Assembly (NCBI GenBank): GCA_018340375.1
Contig: JAFFJZ010000025.1
Location: forward strand, 2,309,501 to 2,373,500
DNA from: Gonatopus flavifemur
Taxonomy: Eukaryota > Arthropoda > Insecta > Hymenoptera > Dryinidae
Length of the DNA: 64,000 nt
Direction: 5' to 3'
Under the pieces are notes generated by a model, which was not told where the DNA came from, did not search any database, and saw only the letters and a list, made by a program, of their open reading frames with translations. Every line of letters starts with the position of its first letter. Position 1 is the first letter of the stretch. The position numbers were made by a program, and so were the translations under genes. Below, piece by piece: positions 21,839-33,752 of the stretch.

Positions 21839-24132
21839 TTAGTCGCTCTCCCAACAGTTTGATAATTTGGTGATATATCGATAAGCTCCGGAACTCCCTA
21901 CTATGTTAGCAGGTCCTATTAGCTTCTCATTTGGCAGATAAATAACTTTCGATGTTGGTTTAATTTTTTTATTGTAGTTAGTGTGTATATTGCTTTCAAT
22001 TTCTTTCCGCATTTTCAGAAATAATCCATACGTATCTCCGTCTGAACAGTGAGGAAGAACAATCTTTTCGATCTCAGCAAATCCAACGTCTTCACAGAAC
22101 ACGAAACTATTATCAAATTTTGTATTTGGATTCTTACTGGAGGCTCTGTAATTTATTCCTTTTATTGTCACTTCATCGAATAATATTGATTCACTGGTTT
22201 GATATTCGATCGATGTTTGTGCATGCATGATCTTGCTTCCTCTCCCGTTGAATTGTATGTCATTGTTCATTTGAAGATTAAACGTTAGAAACAGCTGATT
22301 GATATAGTCACTCGTATCACAAGATATTGATTCATCACCTGCAGTACTCGTGATGAATTCCGTCATCAGGAATCGAGTCGTGACTGAGAGGACTCTTCCT
22401 TTTGGACTGGTGATACTTTGGATGATTCGATGATTCCATGCATCGAAAGGGAATGCTGTATGAGGCCATAAGGGACTCCAATTTGTCACAGTATCAGACA
22501 AATGAAGAAGTAAGTGGACATTAAACACCATTTTTCCAATACCGAACATTTTTTGAAACCCTTTCACATATTGAACCAATAAAAGCTTCGCTTTGTTATG
22601 TTCTTCAGGTGATATAGAATCTTGATTCAAGTAGTAAATCGATTGACACAGCATTGATAGGTCTTTGAGATGTTCATCTGTTACTATGCCTGCAAAACAA
22701 GGGAGGCAATAGTAAAGAAGCCAATTGCGAAATTCTGAAGCCTTCCATTCCTTCAATGATTGGATTTTTCGTGGAATGCGCAAAATACGAGTTGGAGGTT
22801 TAATTGCTAACAATCTATCATGAATCATTTGTAAATTTGTTGGATTCCCTGTCAGACCTATCAATAACTCAGTGTGGAGTTTAACTACTCCTAAGGAAAC
22901 ACAATGCATACTTTCAACAATTGGCCCCTTAGCGAGATTAAATTCTGGTAAACATGAAAGAAATGAAACACCTGAAATACCATTAATCTTTTTCCGCGTT
23001 TCAAACGCTCGTTGCATGTCGTTCCTGATTTCTTTATCCGTACGTACTTTGGCCTTTTCGTGGACTGAGTGAGTTCTTACCAGCGGTCCATTAGAATCAT
23101 TATTTCCCTTGGCATAACAAAATGTGCAGCCATAATTCCCGTTAAATTCGGTCATTCTGAGGACCATGGGGCGAGCAATGGAATCAACCGAACAAATCAT
23201 CACAACAAATTTACTTGTAATTTTTTCACCATTATCATTTATCCATCTGATACCTTCTTCATATAAATCATCAAGCTCGTCCAGACACTGTCCAAGAAAT
23301 GTATTCATAATTGGTTTTCCACCATCACAATATATACCCGCTAGTAACATATGCTTTTTTCGAGCGTGCGGTGGCAATTCATTGATCTGTGAATAAATTG
23401 GCCACGCACTTGTACCAGATGAATTGGATACTTGACATCCATCTGTGTTCAATGTGAGAGGAGAGGTGTATGGATTATTTAGAGATCCTTCGTCCGTACA
23501 TAATTTTTTATATTCTTCACCGTCGTACACATCTTCCAAGGCATCGACGTTCATTTTCTTCCTCTCAAAACGATAATGCAAAGATTTCATTACCTAAGGC
23601 ATTGATCATAATTGTTTGAGCTGAAGATACAATCGTAGTTGTACAAAATATGATAACTCAGACGCAGGTGATTTGCATGCTTCAGAATCACACTGTTCAT
23701 GTTTCCCTTATATTCCCAAGTATTTACAACATTTTTGGCAGTACACATGACGTACAATAGTGGAATCATTTCGAGAAAGTACAGTCCATAATGCCTCGGT
23801 AGATCTGGATACGGCATATGTGAATTCATCCATCGGAATTCAGATAAAATACATATATACGGAAGGTGGAATTTCAATGCCCTTGCGATTGTTGCCATGA
23901 TGTAATCCATAATGCTCGTATTCTCTTTAAATGTCATTGGCATGGCGAATCGATTGCCTCCTTTTGTGCTCATAAACGGCCCCATATTGTTCTCTGACTG
24001 ATGATCGGTATCGTCAGTATCGCTATGAATATCTTGGTGATCAATACCTTCTCCATCCTCGTCTCCGTCATCAGTACCACTGCAAGTTAATAAATACAAT
24101 AATGAGTCATTGATCCTGTATAAAACATTCAT
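21839..24132 (-). pseudogene. CACTA (EnSpm/CMC)-like transposase, broken
   Basis: The C-terminal 583 residues (23590-21839) are open and carry animal CACTA-type transposase blocks: GIYCDGGKPIMNTFLGQ, CSVDSIARPMV, GCTFCYAKG, ESMHCVSLGVVKLH and NVHLLLHLSDTV...WPHTAFPFDAWN. The N-terminal part lies in another frame (24132 to ~23765), with an acidic stretch and a block like the family's 'LPY...LYF' region. Between them the correct continuation is the frame of the 583-residue part, seen from a YCQKCCKYLG zinc motif, but it has stops near 23,709, 23,607 and 23,595, and one frameshift near 23,765. So at least four lesions separate the halves. Host use of the C-terminal part alone is possible but not supported. 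Element ends were not found. Confidence 0.75.
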
Positions 24133-25238
24133 GTTGGAATGTGAATTTTCTCATTTGTCCATTCGATGAGAAGACGGGAAAATGATGAATGTAGTCAGTA
24201 AAATAAAACAATCATAAATTACAGTACATGAGGAGAAAAATTTGGTTTCGTCAACTCCACCAGGAGTTTGGCAGGTATTCAGTTGAGTCAAAGAATAATG
24301 TTTGGCACAAATTATCCGTCATTCGGTTCAAATATATACTTTTGGTTAAGTCGACTCCGCAGCGATATTGTAACTAAAAGACATGCGTGTTCCAATCAAA
24401 CACTATATCATTGATGGAAACACAACGAATTTATTGATGATGTGTGGGGAATGAGTTTTTCATTTAGAAGATGAATTTATTTAGGGCAGGCATTCTGTTA
24501 TTTGATTTAATTGAATATTTCATCAATCCCAAAAAATGTACTATGGAGAGAAGAAAAATAAACTATTTATTTGGCGAGAAGGAATTTTTTCAGTGGATAT
24601 GAATATGGATACATATTCCAAACGATAATTACCGATGTTTAGTTTTATCCCAAACTTCATATAAAGAAGTAGAAGAGTCTTCGAATCAATTGTAGGAATT
24701 CAGAGAAATCGTTTCTTCCGTCATAATTAGTGACATTAGAAAACTAAACTCAGGGCATTAATAAGTACACATGTGTATCACAGATTAATGAGGATTCGAT
24801 GAAATATTTTCTGTGATGAATTAATAGACTTGTTCTGATCAAAGAATTTTTCTGTCAGTATGATATTTTCCTTGATTCCCTTGAAATAATATTCTTTTCG
24901 TAGTACCTATATGCGTCATATCTCCATGAATCAATTTTCATTGATAATGGTTTACTTGCAACAATTACATAATTCTCTCAAATATAAGTCTTCACAGTTC
25001 CACCCGAATCAAACCAGTTCTTATATGGAAACCAAATAACCTTTCACTTCAGGAAATCTATTGCTATTCATATCCTGTGTTTCATTAATTCAAGCAAAGG
25101 CATTATAACATCGAAGATCTTGTGATGAATATTTGCATTTTTTCTAAAATAATGTCTTCTGATTTTCTTTATCAACATCATGCCATAATATTTCGATTCC
25201 CGATTCTGGGGTAGTGGAATATTGCATATAATCACTAT
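24133..25238. other. No gene recognised
   Basis: A+T-rich sequence with no supported frame. It may include 5' parts of the CACTA-like element, but no end was identified. Confidence 0.4.
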
Positions 25239-25300
25239 TGTATTGTATTGTATTTTTTGAACTATAGTTCAATTTTATTCATCATCAATCAAATGGATAA
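25239..25300 (-). repeat. Possible LINE 3' tail on the minus strand
   Basis: TTGTA repeats at 25239-25253 precede TTCAATTTTATTCATCATC; on the minus strand this reads as an AATAAAATTGAA terminus followed by (TACAA)n, typical of a LINE 3' end. No coding part is attached. Confidence 0.3.
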
Positions 25301-25508
25301 TATGATTTCTTGATGGGAAACATAAGAGGTATGACTTATTCTTACTCTAGAACTGGAGAAAGACTCAGTGTACTTAAATGGGTCGAGATTATGGTGAATA
25401 ACTTGCAAAAAAAGTTGAATACCGAAATATCAGGGAAAAATGTGCGAATAGTCCTGGAAAACCTGGAAGTATCAGGGAATTTCGTCAACCTTCTTTTGTG
25501 GCCACCCT

Positions 25509-26357
25509 GTGAAAGAGGGAGTAGGGAATTCGGGATTGGAAGAAAGATTCAGTATAAATGAAGTAAGAAGTACAATAGAGAAAAAGAGTAAGGGAAAAAA
25601 TTTTATTATTTATGATTATGATTACGAAACATTGATAAATGATATTCAAGTGGAATTGAAACTGGGAAATAGATGGAGGAATGAAGGAATAAGAGATGGA
25701 GAGGTAATTGAGGATATGATAAAAAAGTGGAATTTAGAAGGAGAAAATACAATTTTATATACCGATGGGTCGAAAATGAAAAGGAGAGGTAAAGTTAGAG
25801 TTGGGGTAGCAGGAAAGTATAAAGGGAGGATATTGGATGAAGGAGTAAGTTTAGATGTAAGATTTTCTATTTTTAATGCAGAAGCATATGCTATAGGGAA
25901 AGCATTGAAGATTGCGTTAAAAGATGTAGAAGAAGGAAATATTTCAATTTTATCAGATTCAGAAAGTGTGTTAAAGGCGGTACAAAGTTAACATATAGAA
26001 ATACAGGAAAGTCCATGGGTATCAAAAATCAGAAAATTGATTAGGAAATGGGAAGAAAGTAAAGTAGAGAAAAAGAAGAGAGGAAAAATAGTGTTGGGAT
26101 GGGTACCGGGACATGTAGGATGTGAGGGGAATAAAAAAGCTGATCAGTTGACAGAAGAAAAAACAAGGGAGGAAACAGGAGTGGATGCTAAGTTAGTACA
26201 GGGAGATATGAGGAAAGCGTTGAAGGATATAAGTTGGAAAAGGTCTTTCAAGAAGTTGGAGGGGAAGGAATGTGGAAGGGTAAACTATACATGGAAAAGT
26301 TTTATAGAAAAGGAAAAAGAACACCATGGTTTAAAGGGAGAAAAATTTCAAGAAAAA
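25509..26357 (+). pseudogene. LINE RNase H domain fragment
   Basis: One frame runs through the region with a single stop (TAA 25989-25991). It carries RNase H motifs of I/R1/LOA-type LINEs: ILYTDGSK, NAEAYAIGKAL, ILSDSESVLKAV and VLGWVPGHVGCEGNKKAD. There is no RT upstream and no 3' end: the sequence meets the tail of the minus-strand LINE near 26,358. It is a dead fragment of an element different from the neighbouring LINE, which lacks RNase H. Confidence 0.8.
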
Positions 26358-29300
26358 ATATATATAGATAGATAGATGGATATGTTTATTTATGTTCTAG
26401 GATGAAAATCCTGTGGAACAATTGAGAAAGAAGTATAAACAATAACAAAGATATTATATACAAAAATACTTATATATATATACAGCATTAAACCCACAGC
26501 CCGAAAAGCAAAAAGAAGGCAGAATGAATGAACTTAAAAATAAAGATGAAATGAGAATGAGAGTGAGGATGAGATTACAAAGGTGTGAGAAATGAGAATA
26601 CAGATATAGGATAAACACACAATAGTTATAAATGCGCAGAATGAAGATGAAGGCAAATGAAACTACAGATATAAGATAGAGATACAATAGTTATAAATGC
26701 GCAGAATGAAGATGAAGGCAAGAAGAGCGTAAGATGAACCACGATGAACCTACTTGAAAAGGAGTATATGTCTATGGGTGAGAAAGGGTGGAGGAGGTGA
26801 GCAAGAAGTCATAATACCTCTTTTTGAAGACGTTAGGGGAAGAGCTACACTTGATGTTATCTGGGATCGCGTTCCAGAGTTTACTACCTGTTATCAAAAA
26901 AGATTTTTGATATGTGGTAGTACGATGCAGTGGTATTTTGAGGAGCCTCCTATTCGATCTAGTGCAACGAATTGCATCAGAGGTACCAAAATTAAAACGA
27001 TCGTAAAGAAAAGGAGGATCCTTGAAAGCGAATAGTTGATGCAAGTACGACCCCAGAAAAAATTTCCGTCGTTCAGAAAGTTTGAGCCAGCCGAGGCGCG
27101 TGAAGAAAGGAGAGATGTGGACATCTTTCCTGAGATTGAAAATGAACCGCACGCAGGCATTCAGTTTACGCTGCAGACGTATACTGTCTCCTTCGGAGAG
27201 ATCAGTGAGAACTAAGCAACAATAATCAAAATAGGGTATAACTAGCGTTGAAATCAGTTTAGTTCTCATCTGGATAGAGAGTGCGTTGCCATTAAGTCGC
27301 AATTGGTAGAGTGCGCACAAGACTTTCCTGCAGACAGAAGTTACTTGCTCATTCCATTTAAGAGAAGGTGTCAGAATAATCCCAAGCGATTTAAGCGAAG
27401 AGACAAGATTTATAGGGGTGCCCTGAACTATGATGTCCGGTAAGGAGCGAAGAGAAATATCATTGACGTAACGTGGAGAACCAAGGATCATGCAATTGTT
27501 TTTTAAGGGGTTCAGAATTAGGTAGTTGGTGGAGCACCAACTGGCAATTCTCTGTATATCGTCATTCAATTTCGAGATACATTCGTCTATGAGAAAAGGT
27601 GAAGTATGCAGATAAATATAAAAGTCATCAGCGAATTTAAAGAGTTTACAATGGTGAATAATCGAATTTATGTCGGTAACATGCAGTGCGAATAAGAGAG
27701 GGCCCAGGCGAGAGCCTTGGGGAACACCTGAGGTAACTGGAGTCCATTCGGAGCAACCTTTAGAGCTTCTAACTGCTTGCGTGCGACCAGATAGATAGGA
27801 CCAAAACCACTTCAGCACGGGGGTAGATATATTGAAAGAAGCGAGTTTTTGTATAAGCAAAGAGTGGTTAACGGTATCAAAAGCTCTTGAGAAATCAAAC
27901 CCCACCAAAAGAGTGATCATGCGCTTATCAATCGCTTCACGAACATCATCAGTCAATTTTAAAACAGCAGTTTGAGTGGAACGGTGTTTGATGAATCCAC
28001 ACTGATATTGGTCAAGTAGAGAATTCTTGGTCAAAAAATTACACAAGAAGTGATGGACGATCTTTTCAAGTATTTTAGATGACTCACAGAGAATGGAGAT
28101 AGGGCGAAAACCACGTGGAGTTTGTGGAGATCTTGTTTTAGGTATAGGTGTAATGAAGGAACGTTTCCACGCCATAGGGAAGAGAGATAGCATGAGAGAG
28201 GAATTGAATAAGGTCAGTAGGAATGGAAAAATGGACGGAGCGATCAGGTTAAGGAATCGACCGGGAAGCCCATCTGGAGGAATAGTATTTGAGTTAGAAA
28301 AATGATAGAAATGTAGCAGATCATGAGGAGTCAAGTGAGGGAAAAAGAAAAGGTTATCACTGTAGCCGAGACTTTGGTCGAGAATGGGCGGTGGAGGACA
28401 GGCCGGATGAAAGCCAGCAGAGAAGTGTAAACTAAAGTCGTTCACACAAAATTTATCCGCGGGCGGATGATTACTATTAGATTTAATTATTCTCAGGGTA
28501 CGAAGTTCTCTCCAAAGTGTGCGTGAGTCGGGAGTGCCCATCAATCTGTCGTTATAATATTGACGCTTCGCATTCCTGAGAGAAGTAACAACGTTGTTCC
28601 TTAGTCGTGTGAAGAGTAGATGACATTCAGGATTTCTTGTGCGGAGATATGTCCTCCTCGCAGTGTTACGTTCACGGATGAGATTACGAATCTCCTGAGT
28701 TATCCAGGGAGAAGGAGGACGTCTGGGAGGGGACCTTCTGATCGGTACTTCACTATTGTATAGATCAGTGAGATAATCATGGAAAACCCCAACACACTCA
28801 TCAATATTTGTGATACCCGAGTTCCCGATGTTCAGCAAAATCGATGGTATATCAATATCTTACCCATTGATACGCGAGTAATCACGCACAGAGACGATCT
28901 GCTGTTGACTCATGGGTAGATTGAAAGAGTATTCAATTGAGATCATGTCATGCCGAGATAGAAAAGGCATTTCCTTTTGTTCATGGTCAATCACTTTGGA
29001 GAGATCGTCCACTACACATAAGTCAAGCAAGGTAAAAGAGATGGACGTCTGATGAGTGGGCCCGTGGGGGACAATGGCCAGATTCAGACTGGAGAGTATT
29101 TTACGGAGATGAGTACTATCAGGAGATGAACGGCACAAGTCGGTGTTCCAGTCACCCATAATGATTTCGTCGTGATAGTCAGTACTCAGTGTAGAGATCA
29201 CCGTTTCCAAATTAGTGAATCCTATTTTCGGAGGTCTGTAAACTACACCAATGAGTACTTTGCGCACACACGCGCTGGAAACCTGGACGAATAGATATTC

Positions 29301-29600
29301 GTGTTGTGGACAAGTGGCATCGTACTCAGATTTCTGTATAATTTTGTATTGGAGATTCTGTTCAATATAGAGACAGACCCCCCGCCAATACGACCCACCC
29401 TATCGCAACGAAAGACCACATATCCATCCAATGAGCAGAATGAGTCATCCATGTCACTCCTAAACCAGGTTTCAGATACCGCAATAACATCGTACTTATT
29501 CGGATTCTTAGTGCAGAAAAAATCAGAGAATTCATCAAAATGAGCCATAAGTGATTGTGCATCAACATGACACATTTTTAACGAACGGAAAACTTTGATA
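26358..29600 (-). mobile_element. LINE of Jockey/CR1 type, near full-length ORF2
   Basis: Minus-strand element with its 3' end at a (TCTA)n tail (26358-26376), a 3' UTR of about 390 bp, and an ORF2 with endonuclease and RT. The 5' end is not defined, and no ORF1 is visible before the unrelated sequence at 29,750. It was probably inserted 5'-truncated next to, or into, the RNase H LINE fragment. Confidence 0.75.
26772..29575 (-). pseudogene. LINE ORF2: AP-endonuclease plus reverse transcriptase, two lesions
   Basis: Endonuclease runs from 29575 (MCHVDAQSLMAHFDEF, the usual N-terminal block) through SETWFRSD, GVVYRPP, MGDWNTD and SRHDMISIEY. The RT part (688 residues from 28838) has RSFITPIPK, RPISIL, FDFSRAFDTVNH, SGVPQGSRLGPLLF and the catalytic FADD at ~402-405, then a LINE C-terminal region with WNAIP. 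Two defects: a frameshift at a G6 run near 29,385-29,390 within the endonuclease, and one in-frame stop (TAA, 28862-28860) between the domains. No RNase H. Everything else is open, so inactivation looks recent, or one lesion could be a sequencing error. Confidence 0.85.
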
Positions 29601-29758
29601 AGAGTAGTGGGAGATTTTATTGAGAAGTGTCATTTGAATGGATAGGACGATGGCGAGAGAATATAGAGAGCGTAAACAGTGGAAATTTGTTTCATCCATA
29701 CATAACTTAACCTAACAAGTGCAAACTCAACGCTGGGTAGAAGCACATGCACATTAAA

Positions 29759-29835
29759 GCTCGTGGACTATGTGCCAATAATTGCCTATTCAAATTCTGT
29801 AACTTTTGAATTTGAATAAACTGATTGAATTGAAT
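29759..29835 (+). mobile_element. 77-bp retroposon insertion
   Basis: Flanked by a perfect 10-bp duplication GCACATTAAA (29749-29758 and 29836-29845). Starts GCTCGTGGACTATGTGCC and ends in a TTGAATTGAAT tail. A second copy at 57271-57343 starts at the same point and has its own duplication. It is either a LINE 3' fragment truncated twice at one place or a very short SINE-like unit. Confidence 0.75.
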
Positions 29836-29930
29836 GCACATTAAAAAAAAATTTCATTTATTACATCCATGAAACATGAAATGATTTGAATCCGTAAACC
29901 AAATTGACTTTGCTTTATAAGAACAATCTT

Positions 29931-31212
29931 CCCGTACAGCACACCTCCGTGGCCTCCACGGAGAACAAAGGTGGATCCTCCACGTAAGCAACGTGGAGGC
30001 TACGTAGCCGTTAGGTTGAAAACACGTAGAGTCTGCATAGAGGCGCCGGAGAAATGTCCGCCCTATGCAACGTTGCCACAGCGTGGAACGTGGTGGCGAG
30101 GTGGAACGAAAGTGGAGGCAACGGAGAAGCGAGGTGGAACAAAGGTGGACGCAACGGAGAGGCGACGTGGACGCATTGTAATATTCGGAAGGGTGGCGCT
30201 GCATGCGTGTATTCGGATAGGTGGCATCAACGTTGCTCCTGCGTGGTATTGATACATCGTACCACCTCGCCCCCACGTCGCCACCACGGAGATACGACGT
30301 AGAAACACACGCACTGCAACGTGGTGTACACGTGGAGTGAATTTTTACAGCTAGGTTTTGGCGCGCAAAGTTTGAATGTTTGCAAGCATTTCAAAATTTC
30401 AAGACTATGCGAATGATTAATTTATTTTTAGTTTGGGAAAGAATGAAAACACACTGGATCTCAAGGAAGGTAAGTTGACAACAATATATATTATTTTTGT
30501 AAATCAAATGAGAATGTTCTTCACATTGTGCTGCGAAGAGGCAGATTGAATAAAAAAATGCACAATTCGTCCGAATTTTTATTATATATATATATATAAA
30601 ATACACTGGCAACAGTTTTTGGATTGGTCTTACATTATCTAATGATTTATTATAAAAATTCAACGTCACGCATGATACCTGAATTTCCAAAAAGAAAACT
30701 AACCAATGACAATGATTGTTTCATTGGAAGCAAAGAAAGAAAATTGAATCAATAATCGAAATTCCAACCTTCATAATTTAACTAAAACCTAGCTGTAAAA
30801 ATTCACTCCACGTGTACACCACGTTGCAGTGCGTGTGTTTCTACGTCGTATCTCCGTGGTGGCGACGTGGGGGCGAGGTGGTACGATGTATCAATACCAC
30901 GCAGGAGCAACGTTGATGCCACCTATCCGAATACACGCATGCAGCGCCACCCTTCCGAATATTACAATGCGTCCACGTCGCCTCTCCGTTGCGTCCACCT
31001 TTGTTCCACCTCGCTTCTCCGTTGCCTCCACTTTCGTTCCACCTCGCCACCACGTTCCACGCTGTGGCAACGTTGCATAGGGCGGACATTTCTCCGGCGC
31101 CTCTATGCAGACTCTACGTGTTTTCCACCTAACGGCTACGTAGCCTCTACGTTGCTTACGTGGTGGATCCACCTTTGTTCTCCGTGGAGGCCACGGAGGT
31201 GTGCTGTACGGG
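29931..31212. mobile_element. Long-TIR foldback element, 1,282 bp, TT duplication
   Basis: Two inverted arms of exactly 429 bp (29931-30359 and 30784-31212), nearly identical, around a 424-bp loop. Ends CCCGTACAGCACACC and its inverse; TT on both sides (29929-29930, 31213-31214). The arms are tiled with AACGTGGTGGCGA, CAACGGAGAGGCGACGTGG and similar G+C-rich units, unlike the A+T-rich surroundings. Mirror-image open frames in the arms are not genes. Same family as 31451-31939 and 32022-32402. Confidence 0.9.
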
Positions 31213-31450
31213 TTATTACAAGTATTATTTACGAACGAAATTAAATACTTCATATGGCAGATCCTGATATTTCCATAGACGATTATTTTGTCAAATCAGT
31301 GAGTTCAGATAACATGAATTCATATAATTGAATCTTTCCTTTCAGAAAAATTGGGAATTTCTATTGGAGAAGATCTTTAATTCTAGGAAATTATTTATAA
31401 TTCTAGGTATTTCTTTTGCTATTATATATTAAGTCATTACAGTGTTCTGA

Positions 31451-31939
31451 CCCGTACAGCACAACCACCGATTCTCCACCCAGGACTTCGGTGAACTGGA
31501 GGTGCAGAATCAGTGGAGAAATCAAAGCCGTGGAAATAAGGAAGAGTCTTCGTGGAAGCAACGGATAGGCGACGTGGATTTTTCCACCCCCTTTATTTTC
31601 AATAAAATTCATATCTGTCGATTTACACAACCAAATTTCAATGAGTGAATCCACTAACATAAATTTTATTGAAAATAAAGGGGGCGGACTAATCCACGTC
31701 GCCTCTCCGTTGCCTCAACGGAGACTCTCCCTTATTTCTCCCTTATTTCCACGGCTCTCTTTTCTCCACTGATTCTCCACCTCCAGTCCACCAAAGTCCT
31801 GGGTGGAGAATCGGTGGTTACCCAAGTAGCAGCAGAACGTTGTATATATACTATGAACGTTCATCGTATATCTAGATATACTATGTACGTGCATAGTATA
31901 TATACAACATTCCGATGCTACTAGGGTATGCTGTACGGG
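31451..31939. mobile_element. Foldback element of the CCCGTACAGCAC family, GA duplication
   Basis: Ends CCCGTACAGCAC and GCTGTACGGG, flanked by GA (31449-31450, 31940-31941). Arms share CGATTCTCCACC and GACGTGGA motifs with the copy at 32022. The right arm is interrupted by the 106-bp element at 31821-31926. Confidence 0.85.
31821..31926. mobile_element. CCC-type MITE, 106 bp, nested, TA duplication
   Basis: CCCAAGTAGCAGC at the left, GCTACTAGGG at the right, flanked by TA (31819-31820, 31927-31928). The interior is palindromic (GAACGTTC, TATATCTAGATATA). Removing it restores the end of the host foldback element. Confidence 0.8.
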
Positions 31940-32021
31940 GAGATTCAAGACTGGTCTCATATGATTCAAACGTTCCAATACAAATTTTAAAAGTATATTT
32001 GAAGTGTGTTGCATACTGCGT

Positions 32022-32402
32022 CCCGTACAGCACAACCACCGATCCTCCACCTAGGACTTCGGTGGACCAGAGGTGGAGAATTGGTGGAGAAATGGGAGCC
32101 GTGGAAATAAGGGAGAGTCTCCGTTGAGGCAACGCAGAGGCGACGGAGAAATGTCCGCCCCCTGTATTTTCAGTAAAACTTAAATTCGTGAATTCATACA
32201 TTCAGATTTGGTTACGTAAATGCACCAATAAGAATTATATCGAAAATACAGGGGGCGGACATTTCTCCGTCGCCTCTCCGTTGCCTCAACGGAGACTCTT
32301 CCTTATTTCTCCCTTATTTCCACGGCTCCCATTTCTCCACCGATTCTCCACCTCCAGTCCACCGAAGTCCTAGGTGGAGGATCGGTGGTTGTGCTGTACG
32401 GG
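32022..32402. mobile_element. Foldback element of the CCCGTACAGCAC family, GT duplication
   Basis: 381 bp, ends CCCGTACAGCACAACCACCG and inverse, flanked by GT (32020-32021, 32403-32404). The arms pair along almost their whole length and contain GGGGGCGGACATTTCTCCG near the loop. Confidence 0.9.
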
Positions 32403-32404
32403 GT

Positions 32405-33060
32405 GGATATGATTAAAACATTGAACATTTCCTAATCCTCTTCTCACAAATATTGATTCACTGTTATGCTTCAAATTACATTTCTAGAGGGCTGGATATC
32501 TAATTTGAAACATTGCTTTGTTTAATGCAAAATCCATTAGTCTTCAAACTCCTCAATTATAGTTTTATGCAAACATGCAAACAAAAGTGGTCAAAAGCAT
32601 GTTGGGATTAAATTAAGATTTGCAAAACCAATCCATTGACCATTACCATATATACGTTTTGTGACCTTATGAAATAAGAATGCTGAAAGCGGCTTTCAAT
32701 ACTAGGTTGAGAAATAATCATTAATTCTTACTATTAATTTGGCGATAAGGTTACCCATGTTATACTCATTATTACTGATTCACAAATATTCAAATTTGAA
32801 TAAAAACAATCATCACTATTATATATCCATTTTCGATCAATCACTTTATTTGTTGTTCAGAATTTAGGACTTGGTTTGATAATTTTGAGTTTTACATATA
32901 ACCCGAAATATCATGGAAAAAATATTTATCGATAAATCGTATAACATTGAATGCTTCCTATACTAACAGGCAGATGATAACATTTTTCAAGTAATTATTT
33001 TTTTTTCTATAAGTCACAGTCACTGATCTATAATATACACTGGATACCCTGTTGAAAAAC
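32405..33060. other. No gene recognised
   Basis: A+T-rich spacer between foldback clusters; nothing supported on either strand. Confidence 0.45.
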
Positions 33061-33084
33061 TGAGCATGGTCCAAGGGACCACCT

Positions 33085-33402
33085 CCCAAGCAGCAACAGA
33101 ATTTCAAAGTATATACGAAGTAGAAACGTTCATAGAATGTACGGATGAGATACGAAGAACATATAATCAATGTTCATAGAATGTTCGAATGAGACTGTTT
33201 TAAATATACTTAGAACGTACACAGAACATTCGAAATCTACGATATACATTCAATCGACGTTCAATCAACGGGCTGTCGTATATTCGGTTACATACGTTCG
33301 ATAAATATGCATGGCACCTATAGAACGGTCTCATTCGAATGTGCATAGAACATATTTCGAATATTCGAAGAAGGTTCATAGTATATTCTGGTGCTGCTTG
33401 GG
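33085..33402. mobile_element. CCC-type MITE, 318 bp
   Basis: Inverted ends CCCAAGCAGCA and TGCTGCTTGGG. Flanks are CT on the left and TT on the right, one mismatch from a 2-bp duplication. The interior is an array of GAACGTTC- and ATTCGAATG-type palindromes. It appears inserted in a larger repeat rich in GGTTCCAACTTGG-like motifs, seen on both sides at 33403-33490 and 34370-34530. Confidence 0.7.
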
Positions 33403-33752
33403 TTGGTCTCAACTGGACTAATTTGGTTCCAGTTGCACCAACTTGATTCTAGTTGATAGGTGCATGGTCCAACAATCCATATGGGACCTTTAACTATTAA
33501 GTATGGACGACTAATTGCCCCCACTTGTCTCATATACTCGATGCAAAAGATTTTTTGCCAACATGTTGCGAGATATCTCATATCTCGAACTGATGCCCCA
33601 AAAGGGATAATTTTATGTCTCGAGGAAACAAAAGACATTTGGAATAATATTGAAGAAAGGGATAATTACAATGGTTATGAGTGTAGGAAATTAATAATCA
33701 AAATTGTGATGCAAAAAATCAAAATTGCCGCTGATATTATACAGTGTAATCT

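Noticed and set aside
23590..23765. Short intron joining the two CACTA-like halves
   Set aside because: The only fitting GT-AG span is about 54 bp and would remove conserved sequence after the zinc motif; stops and a frameshift explain the break better.
25310..25561. 83-codon plus-strand frame before the RNase H fragment
   Set aside because: Overlaps the RNase H frame in another phase and has no recognisable motif.
29854..31253. Mirror-image open frames of 80-140 codons
   Set aside because: By-products of the G+C-rich inverted arms of the foldback element; no homology and no codon structure.
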